64,000 nt of DNA from Thuidium tamariscinum. Its lineage: Eukaryota > Streptophyta > Bryopsida > Hypnales > Thuidiaceae. A program made the position numbers and the translations under genes. The stretch is from NCBI GenBank assembly GCA_947034885.2, contig OX344753.2, forward strand, positions 620,001-684,000, read 5' to 3'. Each line of letters opens with the position of its first letter. Position 1 is the first letter of the stretch. Below, in pieces: positions 37,093-48,119 of the stretch. The notes below the pieces were generated by a model, which made no database searches, had not been told where the DNA came from, and saw only the letters and a list, made by a program, of their open reading frames with translations.

Positions 37093-37965
37093 AGTTTTAG
37101 CAATAGACCAATCCAATCCAATACTACAAAGGGAGACTCCTCTAAGAGTCTTTTGAATTCATAAGGAAGAGTTTTGGGTATGAAGGGGTTACAATACTCA
37201 CCACAAATGATTTATGTGGCAAGACATTGCTGGAGCTCATTACTTTCACTATGAAGTTCAATGCTGGTACGATCTGTTTTGTCATTGTTAACGTCCTTTA
37301 TTGAAGCCGCCGCTTAGTGCAAATTTGAAATGGTATTGTTCTTAATTACTAATTCAAGGGACATTCTATTAATGCTTTCAATTTTGAAGTAGTGAGATCC
37401 TTATATAGTAATTACATTAAAATTTTAAATATTAAATAGTACTTGTATGCTTCTTGTACATTTAAGTGTGTCACATTCAGTTCTGAAATAGTACTTAGAT
37501 TAACTAATTAAATTCTTTGGATTCTATGACAACGAATACATACATAGGTGATTCATTCAAGATTTGGCGGCACACGGAAATATCATTTCTGGATATCATT
37601 TATGTGCGGCAATCTCTGCCGGCCTGCGATATGACGGCAAAGAAAGGACGGTCGCAAAGACGGCACATTTATGAGTATTGGGCACAGTGCCGCACAAAGA
37701 AACGTAGTACCGCCGAATGTGTAGTAAAGGGCCCCTTCCCAATTTGAAGACTATTTATCCTCCCCTTCAGCAACAATGTTCACTTCAGATTGTCTTCTAT
37801 GTTGTTTGAGAGGTTGTTTTCTTCCGTAGTTTCGGACCCTAATGCTTTATGCTTATGCTCTTAGAAGGCGACACTTTTATTGTTGATAGCTCATAGCCTA
37901 TTAGAAAGAAGAGGAAGCGAAGGTTGTTTCTTTTTTCTTCCAATAGAGCTCTCCGTAGGGCTAGG
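37093..37965. promoter_or_regulatory. Divergent intergenic region of E3
   Basis: Lies between the transposase (minus) and the SIM-protein gene (plus). On the minus strand near 37200-37265 a block matches 55805-55880 of E3', including a conserved GGTGAG donor; it probably contains a 5' UTR exon and intron of the transposase. Shared regulation of the two divergent transcripts is inferred. Confidence 0.5.
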
Positions 37966-40900
37966 ATGACACGGGCTAAGAGGGCTCTTTCTAAGTCGAG
38001 CGACTCAGGAGCTGCTGATACTCGGAAGACTCTTCGATTTGAAGGCGGAGCAAGCGGCGAGTCTGTGATTGCTGTGCACAAGGATGTGGAGGCGGGGCAT
38101 GGCGATTTCAACCCCAACTTGGAGGCTGACGAACTTGCACCTACAGATGAAGTTCCGAATGTAAGAACCTTGTAGTCTATTCCAACTCCTTTACCATTTA
38201 CTGACTTTTATCTTCTGGGCATTTACTTTGTATAAGGATGAAAATAGGAGCCATGATAGACTAAGCTCATTTCTACAGAATTCTTCATTGTCATTAGAAT
38301 CGGTAACAATGGAAATGCTTTCAACTGAAAGAGTAGCATTTACATTTAGACGTTGTGGGAAACTGGGATACCCCGATCCGAGATTACAGTGATCAAGTTC
38401 TATAGCAAAGTTAGAAGAACTTCAAAGTTTAGGGTAATTGAAGTGAAATACAGAAGTAGAAGATTTAGATTATATTGAATTCATTTAAGAGGAGCCATCA
38501 TAGACTAATCTTCTGTATTAATTTGATGTAAGAGGGTTAGACCTTGTACTCATATAGTGAAACAACTAGATTATTCAAATTCAATAGAAAATAAAGGACT
38601 ATAGATTGTTCTGCAAAGAATTTTCTGGAAGTCACATTCTATTACAGTTATTGTCTCCCTTTTAATTTCAAAATGCACAGGGTCACTTGATCTTTAATGG
38701 AGTACAATGAAATGAACTATTTGAATATGTGATTTTTATGGTTTAGTGCAAGCCCATTATCTCAATTTTCTTTTTGAATATTTTTCTTGTCGTTCATGAT
38801 GAATCATAAACAATACTTATTTCAAATACTTGAAGTTCAGATAGGACAATAATGATGATTTGTATGACAAAGTTTTATCCTGGTACCACATGCTTCATCA
38901 TTTTCTTGCGAGTAGAAGGGTTCTATGGAATACAAAACTCCAGAACCTTAAAGTATAGTTACAAATATGAAATTGTCATGACTTTTGATTCCAAATCCAA
39001 TATCCACACTTTTAGAAGTGAAACGATAAAATGAGAACTTCCGTGGTCCTTGTCCTACTTTCAAGCTACATTTGCCATTTCGCTGGCGCCACGGGGACCG
39101 CTGGAAATCAATGAACATTTTTGAACTGGACGTAAGAGGGACAACGCAAGCGCGATGAACCTAAAACCTGTATCTCGTTATCCAAGTCAGTAAGCAGGAG
39201 GAGTCGATAAAATTCACTCGTAGTCTGGTAAAATACTTTAACAGATGATTCCAGATTAGGATGCGTGGCGCTTCACTGACCCGCATGTTCTGGATCCCAT
39301 TTGAAGCTCAACGAGTTCACTTTCCGAAATCTTTGGCCACCTGCAACGCTGTGGAATCCAAAGTGCCAACTGACAGAAAAGTGTCTCGAACTCCGAGGCG
39401 CTGAATCTCTCACGAGTAACAAGGAGCCAAGTTGTCCCGAATAGAAAGGATTGGAAGCTCCTACCGCATTTTCCAGTTGCCTTGCCAGAAATCTCCTTGT
39501 CGCTATTCGTAAAATGGACTTCCAAAACTGTAGCTTAGATTCCGAGAACGCAAACTACCGGCACCGACCTCCAGACTCTTGCTCAGTTTCAGAAGAGTCT
39601 CTCCACTTGCACAGGAGAGTATCTGCACTTGCGGGTGCCGTTCTGCTAACTTGCCATCGCAAGTCCTCACTCTTGTAATGGTGCTGCTGTAGCTCAGATT
39701 GGGTTTTTTGATCTTGCAGAGTCCCTCCAGGATGACTCGCGCAACGCGGAGCCGCGCCAGACAGGGGGAGGCAAGTCGTGGTGATGCGAGGGATCCAAGA
39801 AGGCCGCAATCCGTCAGCGCACTTGAGGTAAGTCATCACACAATCACTCAATGCCTCTGAATGTAGTGGTAGAATCACAGCTCATGGCGAATTTGAGAAA
39901 ACGCAAAGGCCCAGCACCTGAAGCGGTAAGTCCCTGGAGATTTGGGTCACGCGTATCTCAATCTCCTCGCCCGCATCAGCCTCCGTCGCGGCTCTATGTT
40001 GCCCCCTAACAGCGCGGCAGTGCGAGCAATGTGAGCACGCGGCACTTCGAGCGTGAGCTCTGCGAGCACTGCGGCACTGCAAGCCCCCCAACGACGCAGC
40101 ACTGCGGTATTCTGAAAGAGTCACGCCGAGGAGTCACGCCCGACGGGGAGAGTCCCGCACTCCCGCCTCAACGGACACCGCGCCTTCGCTCCGTCCCTTC
40201 TTTTTTTTTAAATCCCGATATGCTTGTTCTCTGAGTACCGCGACCCTCATCGACAGTCTCCGTCGGATTCGACGGCAACATCCAGTTCGGGTCGCAGTAC
40301 CCATGGTTTGGAGTGACCACAATTTGGCTTCAGTTTTTTTCCTTCACGATTGGTTACCAGCGGCGTTGCCTCGATGTTCACGATTGCAAGTCTTGGAGGC
40401 TTGTCACGGCGCAGTGGTGAAATTATCCAAACGCTTGCGCGTAGGATCAGTGGCAATACTCCAGGATCAGTGGAAAGATCAGTCACAATACACGCTTGTG
40501 CGCGTGTGAAGGCCTGTGTAGGCGCGAGGTACCACCTGGATGCAATGTGACAGCCCCGAAGATCAGGAGCCTCGAGTTAGATTTCTCAATCGGTTGTCCC
40601 GAATACTGAATTCTGGAGGTACCGCGGCCATGGTCAGAAATCTCCTTCGGATCCGACAGTAGTTTCGGGCTCCTGTCGTGGTACCCTTGGATTCGCATGT
40701 TTGAGATTTTGTTTCTTCAATTCTGCTTCTCACAGAAGATGACTGAGACTCCCGATTTGATAAGTAATTCACATGTTGAATGTGACGTTTGCAAGACTAC
40801 TGCCATCCCTAGGTAGAATTCTTCTTATGGATCTGCTGAATCCTTGAAGATGCGGCTCCAAACTCCGAATTTCGAACATAGAGTCTTGAATTCAGATCAT

Positions 40901-42626
40901 GGTTCAAGAAACATCGATTTATTCCTTAAAATTTGAAAACAGAGGGTAGCAGGAGATTCCCCAGTTAATCCCGTCGGATCCAACGGTGTTTCTGGTGGTC
41001 TCTCATGCTACCCAAAAATTTCTCTCATCGGGAGTCCAAGGCCGAAATGGTTTAGTTTTGCGATTTAAGATTCAATTTTGGGTTTTTAGTTCACAGCTTC
41101 TTGACGCTGGTTGACCTTCAATTTAATGTCCACTAAACCGTTTACACTCAGTTTGTGAGTCTTGCAATCTACAGGGAGAGGAACTTGAGCTCTTGATACT
41201 GATTAGAAAGTACAAGAAATCCAGTTTTGTATTCGGACTTGTTTGTAGAAAAGCGGAATTTTATTTGAAATTTTTGTTTTATCGATAGAAAGCTGAGTAC
41301 CAGGACAGAACGCCCAATATATCGTCGGATCCGAAGCTATGATCCTGAGCATGTCAGGGTACCCCTAATTTGGTTCCCTTTGGGTAACAGCTAATTTTGT
41401 TTTTGATTTTTTGTTATTCTCTCTTATTCCATCAGGTACCTCAAGGTGCTCCTATCTCATCCGAGGTTTTACAGAATAACTCTGAGCAGGTGAGTCCTCC
41501 TTGAGTGATCTTGTGATTATCTTGAATTTGTATTCCTTTAAGTATTCTCCTTGTCACAATTCATAAAATTTGGCTAAGGGGTTTCATTTATTGTTTTTAT
41601 TTGTTATTAGTCATCCTCTGGAATCTTGCCTATTCCCATAAGAATGGAAGATAGTTTCTAAAATTTGAAAAAGATTATTATAAGTCCGAAAGATTATGTT
41701 TCTATGTGAAGATGGTGATTAACTTGTTCACAAGAAAACTTTTACCAAAAAGAAAATTAATCTTCTCAAGGTATTAAAATAAGGGGTACCATAAGGTATC
41801 AAGGAAATGACCGTCGGATCCGACGGTCATTTCCATGATACCTCATGGTACCCCTTATTTCCATTCATTAAAAGGATCAAACTATTTTTTAATTATAAGT
41901 ATTTTTTAAAGTGTTCTAGATGATTGTTGGAATACAATAAAAGGGAGACAAAAAGATCTGAAAGAGTTGTATTTCTCAAAGTCCTTAAGTCCTTGACATC
42001 AATGGAAGATTTCAAGAAAGTTTTTGTTGACATGGATTGGATGGCTTTGTATGATATTCTTGTTCATATATTACTAGATAACCTTTTAATCATGGTAATT
42101 TGATTTCTCATTCTTCACCAAGACCAAATTTCATTTGGTCATGAATTGTTTCAAGTATTGATTTCTCTTTATTTCTTTATTTTTTTCAGGCTGGTGGACG
42201 AAAGGTAAACGTTTGAAGACCTCATCTACAGAGAAGCAACCCCCCCTAGAGCAATCCTTTCCAGCTCTTGACATTGGTGGACCGTCGAAGCCAAAGAAGT
42301 GGCCACAACCTAGCGTACCACTCTCAAGTGATTCTAGTGACGAAGAACAAACTCTGGTGAGTTTTGCAGATATCATGGATGCTGCCGAGCGAGCTGCTAA
42401 TGATTTTGAGGGAGATAGATTGAGTTGGAACCGCGGCCCTGGTCCTTGGTTTTCTTCAGAGAGCTCAGAAACAGAATATTCCTCTGCTATAGAGCTCTCC
42501 AATGCTAGTTCTAGTCCTCCGTTTGAGGAGTTCTATGAATCAAACCACACTGGTAAATTTTATACTTACAAGGTCATCATCCTCAGTTCTGACTCTGAGG
42601 ATGATGATGTTGACATCATAGGGTAG
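37966..42626 (+). CDS. E3 short acidic protein with terminal SUMO-interaction-like motif
   Basis: The first coding exon 37966-38160 (M-T-R-A-K-R start, GTAAGA donor) is conserved in E3' (55116 downward). Candidate internal exons are 39732-39827 (a possible alternative first exon, start M-T-R-A-T-R) and 41436-41489, both with good GT-AG borders. The last exon, 42190-42626, is also conserved in E3'. It is acidic and serine-rich and ends V-I-I-L-S-S-D-S-E-D-D-D-V-D-I-I-G, a classic SUMO-interacting motif layout (hydrophobic core followed by acidic/serine). The phase from 41489 to 42190 does not reconcile, so exon borders are provisional. No enzyme domain is visible. It could be a silencing antagonist or targeting factor, but nothing in the sequence proves a role. 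Confidence 0.55.
38161..39731. other. Intronic or spacer sequence of E3
   Basis: Long intron of the short acidic protein gene. GC content rises after 39040. No independent gene is supported. Confidence 0.4.
40240..41380. repeat. About 350-bp degenerate tandem repeat, each unit with a GTACC-arm palindrome
   Basis: Palindromic cores related to CCGTCGGATCCGACGG lie at about 40260-40275, 40644-40659, 40971-40986 and 41322-41337 (spacing 384, 327 and 351 bp). Most are flanked by inverted GGTACC-type arms about 25 bp away. Other shared words such as TTGCAAG(T/A)CT recur between them. The array lies in an intron. Confidence 0.7.
41777..41860. repeat. 84-bp palindrome with core CCGTCGGATCCGACGG
   Basis: Inverted repeat centred at 41818/41819 in the intron before exon 42190. 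Its arms (GGGGTACCAT-AGGTATCA) are homologous to those of the E3' palindrome at 53563-53658, so the structure is kept at the equivalent place in both copies. Confidence 0.9.
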
Positions 42627-42861
42627 TTTAGGTTTCTATAGGTTTAATTTCCCTAGCGATATTTCCTTGTTCCACTTATGAAAAGAGCCTTCTAAAGGCT
42701 CATTTTGTCTCTATATCACTTGAGGATTTTTACAAATGAAAAAATTCTTTATATTAGTAAAGCAATTCAAATTGCAAATTTTGTTACATGCTTACACGAT
42801 TAGTATTTCTTTTCTATGACATTGCTCTCAATCAATAATATTTTTGAACTTGTGCTTCCAG

Positions 42862-45800
42862 ATGGATGTCTCACCAGTCAAAGAAACTCAAGTGGAAACC
42901 ATCTTTGAGACACCCAAAACAGATGAGACAAGACAACCACATATTGAAGGAGGAGAGGAGGACCTTCAAATGGATATGATTTACGATGAGGAGGAGAAGA
43001 AAATGTTGGAGGACGACTTGAGGCGTATTCAGAAGGGCGATTCAGTGGACATTCTCTCCCAACTTCGCATGAAGCCCGAAGAGCTTTATCGGCTTCGCAT
43101 TCCCCTTTGCAGGCTAGTAGCCATGCCCTTGGTAAGGCCTACTCTAGCTTCTGATATTGTCAAGTTGGAACAGGAATTTGCTGGGGGATATCAGGATGGG
43201 GCGGCTGCTTTCTATGTGTCTACTACGAATGAGGAAGGATACAGCTCAGAGTTCACTGAGGCTGAAATGAGTGAATGGGACCCCATTTGGAGAGAAAAAA
43301 ATGAGGTTTTTGAGCGGCACCTTGAATCCAGGCCTGAGCTCAAATCCCTGAAGAACTTGAAGTTCTTCATTTGCGATGGGAATCACAAAAGAATTGCCTG
43401 GATGAATCTCATAGACATGTGTTATACTTTGATTCCGAAGTGGCACTACGTTGTGGATAGCATTCTATTGGATACGAAAGGGCGAACGGAGCTTGTTATG
43501 CAAGTGATGCATAATATCAACAAGTAAGTTCTCCAATTCAAATGTTTTCAAGATTTTAGTTGTTTTTAGTTTTCTTTTATCTTTCTTTAATATAAATTTC
43601 AAAGACTTTCACTGATTTCATTGTCATTGATGACCTATAGATCGGTGGAGGACTCTCATGTCAAGACTAACTTGGTACATACTTTGTACCAAGTGCAGAA
43701 GTATGGACTTCTACCAATTGAAAGGTTTGCAGATCTTCTAAGGCCCTCAGAGAAGAAGAAGTGTTTTGAAAACAAGGTTTCTCGGAAGTGGTACAGCATA
43801 CCCGTGGAGGTTTTCACGTCCTTCATTTTCAGGGTAAGAATTTATTTCCTATAGAAATCATATATTGTTCAAATTGACAAACGTTTGAACTCTGGGGTTT
43901 ACTAATTTCCAAAATCGGTTTATTTTGCAGCAAGAGATTTCTCAAGCTGCAGATTCTGCAGTGAGAAAGTATAATGATGTTACAGTAGAATGCGATAGGA
44001 AGGCAGAACTGGCTGCCCAGGCCATGCGGGAAGGAGCTAGGGAGAAAACCAAGGTTTTGATGGGGAAGATGGGCAAATTGCTAGCAGTGGCTAACCCTTA
44101 CAATGGACCTGGCTTTCTTGAGGAGGTGAGTAATGTTTACATGTGATGCATTTTTATGTGTTGGTCTCTTAATAAATGGATTTGGAACTAAAAATCTGAA
44201 GATTTCTTATATAGGTGGAGAGGCATTGGAGCACCAATGAAGTGCTCGAGATGACATTGGAGAAACTACAGCTTGTGGCCACGTGTAGTATGACTTCAGC
44301 GCACAAGATCAAGATCTTGAGCTGGTGGAATTCTTCTATTCCATCTCGTGAAGCACGGAAGTTCCCACCGAAACCTGTTTCCGAGCTTCTCCTTCCTCAA
44401 TTTCTTGCCAAATGCGTTTGGTTTGCAGGGGTAAGTAATCAATTGATTGTGTACATTGGTTTGTAGCTTTTCATTATTTCTATTGAATATGGCACTTTAG
44501 CCTTTATATTCACTTAATGAAATATTGAAGCGTGCATTTTGCTGTGCAATTTGTTTTTTAGATTGAAGATGCGGCTTTGGAATACTTTGATTCGGTTGTC
44601 AAGCAAGATAACATCATGATCAATTACAAGCTCCCAACACAACCAGAGTCCTTGGTAGAGTACATTGAGAGGTGGAGGGTCATTATATGGGAGCACGGCT
44701 TTATGAATTATTTCAAGGGCCAAAATTACTTTAAGAAGGGTGACTCCTTCATGGCGCACGAAGGTTCAGCTGCTGCAGTTCGTAGAGTGCTTTTCCGGTA
44801 TGTACTATTCTATTTTTTCATACAAATTATGGATAGTATTCAGTTATGTGTCTTTCATGACTTAGAAATTAAAGTGATTCATTTTATGTGTTTCTAAATT
44901 ATTAATTTTTTATATGAGGTTGATTTGTTAAGGCTAAATTGACATGCAAGCATGTCTACATTTTGAATCGGATATCATTGAATTCTAGAAGATGAGGACT
45001 TCAGTTATGAATTATAATGTCCTGTCTTGAAGAAAGTGTATTCAACTTTTTAAACTTTTATTTGCTTCTATTATTCTGAAAATTGTTGACCTATCCATTA
45101 ATGGAATTTTCAAATATAATGTTATTCTCCTAGTTATATTGGCATGATCAAAAATGTCCCTTCAAAATGTTTATCCTTGTGTTGTAGGTACTTTAAATTT
45201 GAGCTTGAAGGGAAAGGAGCAATCGCACGCTTAGACCTCCCTCCATTTCTGCCATCATTCCTTGATCGTGGTTCTTCAGCTTGCATGTTTAGTGCTCACC
45301 AACTTCGCACTTATACTACGGCGCATCTTACTTCAAGAGGGTGGTACCTTGATTGTACACTCGAGTTCACTCCGCCATCAGAGATTGAGCTCATGAGGTC
45401 TTTGGATGGAAAAGGGGTCGTGGACTGTGACGTCGATGAGTTTGTTGGACTTGATCAGAATGCAAGGAAGAGGGCCATTGCAAGGAGGGATGTAGTTGAC
45501 AGAAAGAAAGCAGCTCGAGTCCAACTTCACCTTGAAAACAAGGAGAAAAAGGAGGCTGAGCGAGCAGCAAAGAAAGCACAGAAGGACAAGGAAGAAAAGG
45601 GCAAAGGCAAAGGTAAGAAGAAGGAGGAAGCAGGGGCAGAAGGGGTGCCATCTTCTACAGTGGATCAAGGTTCACAGATGGAATCCAAAGTGATGAGAAA
45701 GGTCACTCTCTCCCAGCTCACCGAAGAAGTCATCACACATGTTACACAAGGTATGGTCCTCACTGAAGATGATGCGGTGAAGAGTGAGGATTTAATCCTC

Positions 45801-47358
45801 AACTTCTCCATTCAAGACCTTGCAGACGACATGGAGGAAGACAAACCGACTTTGTACAAGGACGTGGTACAATTTCTAGAGAAGGTACCAATGTTTATTG
45901 TCATTTTTGAACTTCATTGTTTTATTTCAAGTCATTTGATTCTTGTTTTATTTTTTAACTAATTCTGAGATATATTACATATTTGCAGATGTCAAATGGA
46001 AAGACTCGCATGTTTGAAGGTGTGCCAAACGTGCGAGTAGGGGTGGACGTCATTTTCATTGATTGCCCTGAGAACTTACCCGTGCCTGGGCTTTCTTCCT
46101 CACCAAACGATGTGCCAGAGTAGAACGCAGATGTAGAGGCGGAAGCACTACAATCAGCTTGTAGTTTTGCCATGGAGCATCTACAAGACGATGGATGCAT
46201 CATAGTATTTCACTCATACAGTATGAAGTCCAGGCAAGACATTGCTGGAGTTTGTGAGGCGTATGACTTGGTGCAGAAGAAGGAGTGGATGGGGATGAAC
46301 CGCATGCACCTTACTTCGGCTGCAGAGAAGACCAAGACGGTAATTTCAATTGACTTCTAGTGTCTTTCATCAAAATTGTATATTTCCCTACATTTTAAGC
46401 GTTCTAATGTACATTTGGCCTAAATGTGCAGACACAGAAGTTTGGAGTCACCCTGCTTGTGAAGAAGCTTGGCTCCAAGGGACCATCCAAATTTTCCTTC
46501 AAGAAAACCAATATTATGGCAAAGGCAGGTGTTGATGTTGCAGAGGATGACATGCTCATGAACTACACCCATCCATATGACATGGCCATGAATGGGGAGT
46601 GGCCTTGGCGGGGTGGGCGCGAAAAAGATCCAAGGTTCTTTACCATCCTCCTCGAAGCTACAAGCATTGAAGGAGATTTGATATTGGATTGCACGGCATC
46701 TACAGGTCAGTGTTTAATTCAAATGTTTTACACTATAATTGTATTTCTCCCCTTCAATCAAAGCACTAATACATTTTATTTCATTGGCAATAGGTGCATG
46801 CATTACAGCTTGCCGTGCCACTGGACGCCACATTGTGGCTTTAGAGGGCAACAAACCCATTTATGATGCTATCCTCAAGCCGATGAAGAAGTCACTCGAG
46901 CGTGTAGTAGAAACAGTGCAGTCAACGCCGGTGGTGGAGCTTTCACAAGATTTGGAGGACATGCCAGTGGTGCCTCGCAAGTTTGTTCACAAGGGGAAAT
47001 CTAGTAAGTAAGTTGGCAATATTTAAATTCTTTTTTCACATGTTTGATTCTCTTTTGTGTTCAAGAAGCCTAATACCATGTCTTATTTTTTTGCAGAGGT
47101 CGTGGATTGATGCCAACTTCTGTCATCATTCCAAAACAAAGTCTTCTCATCAGCCCAGAGAAGACTTTTGAGCTCCCTATCTATGTTGAGCAATTAGCAA
47201 GTGCCTTTGCGGAGTTTGGTTGTTCCAAACCAAAACGCCGTAAAGATACTTATGCTCTAAATGTTTTGCAGTTTGTAGATGTGTCTGCATCTGAGGGTAG
47301 AGAGTCCTCAGAGTCATCTATAGGATCAGATTCTGCAACAGAGTCTACAGCGATTTAG
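42862..47358 (+). pseudogene. E3 ParB-like / amino-methyltransferase-like protein, ten exons, one stop
   Basis: Ten exons (42862-43523, 43641-43833, 43931-44125, 44215-44430, 44562-44797, 45188-45884, 45989-46339, 46432-46705, 46794-47007, 47097-47358) have GT-AG borders and sum to exactly 1100 codons in one phase. Residues about 100-200 look ParB-like, with F-I-C-D-G-N-H-K-R-I-A near 170-185 where ParB/Srx proteins have a D-G-x-H/R-R motif. A Lys/Glu-rich linker is in exon 6. Exons 7-9 resemble a beta-order N4/N6 amino-methyltransferase: D-V-I-F-I-D-C-P-E in the motif IV place, then L-D-C-T-A-S-T-G-A-C and H-I-V-A-L-E as motifs I and II. Motif IV (DCPE for D/NPPY) is degenerate, so catalysis is doubtful. 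A TAG at 46121-46123 (codon 778) breaks the frame. ParB-methyltransferase fusions are known from bacteria and phages; a captured origin is inferred. Confidence 0.7.
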
Positions 47359-47704
47359 ATTCAGAAGATTGATAAATCTCTTGGATCAAACTATTGTGTA
47401 TTGATTTTTATTATGATTGGATTTGTGTGTTTTATGGCTACTTCTTTGATGTATTTCATTTTCTTGCATAAAAATGTTTATTGCTTCATTTATATTTATT
47501 TAAATAATATTTAATCTTTGTCTTGTAGAAAATCATATAAAGAATAATCAAGTAGTTGTCTTATTGGACAAAGGTATTCCTATAAAATCCTAAACCCTAA
47601 ACTCTTACAATGAATTTAAATTGTTCTAAAACAATTTCCTAAACAATGAACAAATAAGTGACAGATAATGTATGTTTTTGTAACCACGGTCATAGATCCT
47701 TCAT
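47359..47704. other. 3' flank of the ParB/MTase-like gene
   Basis: AT-rich presumed 3' UTR and spacer; nothing else recognised. Confidence 0.4.
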
Positions 47705-47788
47705 CAATTTTTGTGAATTTTTTTTTCCCGCTCACAGGCTCACAGGCTCACAGGCTCACGCTCCCAGGCTCGCCTGCTAGCAACCCTG
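47705..47788. repeat. E3 right terminal inverted repeat with GTGAGC words
   Basis: On the minus strand it reads CAGGGTTGCTAGCAGGCGAG, then four GTGAGC words within about 60 bp. The first eight bases equal the E1 terminus, CAGGGTTG. Confidence 0.75.
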
Positions 47789-47955
47789 TTCAAACCATTA
47801 ACGTTTTTTTTATTCAAACCATTTCCATAATTTTTTTATTCGAACAATTAACACATTTTTTTTCAAAACCAGTTTTACATTTTTTTTTATTCACAATTCC
47901 AAACCATTAACGTTATTTTCATTCAAACCATTTCCTTTTTTTTGATTCAAACCAC
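47789..47955. repeat. Continuation of the CAAACCATT array
   Basis: Same words and orientation as 31082-32166, resuming directly after E3. Confidence 0.8.
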
Positions 47956-48119
47956 CAAAACCTTTTTTTTAAATACAGAATATATATTATATTTAGACTA
48001 TGGAAGGCCTAAAATACAAAACCATGGGAAATTATTTTTTGAGAGATGGTTAAACCTCATAGACTAATGAGAAAATTTTGATTGCGAATATGAACTCAGA
48101 CTTTTAAGTCTTACAAATA

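Larger units (their letters stand above)
32167..47788. mobile_element. E3: 15.6-kb element with SWIM transposase and ParB/MTase-like gene
   Basis: The left end starts CAACGACGCTAGCG and the right end is the inverse of CAGGGTTGCTAGCA. Both run into arrays of GTGAGC words (32190-32245 and 47728-47765). TTCAAACCAT flanks both sides (32157-32166 and 47789-47798), a possible 10-bp duplication; because the target is itself a repeat of that word, the exact boundary could move by several bases. The interior carries divergent genes: SWIM transposase on minus, SIM protein and ParB/MTase-like protein on plus. A second copy of the same gene set (E3') flanks the Ty3 element, which shows the gene set is a transposable unit. 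Confidence 0.72.

Noticed and set aside
42862..47358. Bacterial contamination as the source of the ParB/MTase-like gene
   Set aside because: Ten plant-style GT-AG introns, AT-rich intron composition and a second diverged copy in the same window argue for a resident eukaryotic gene.
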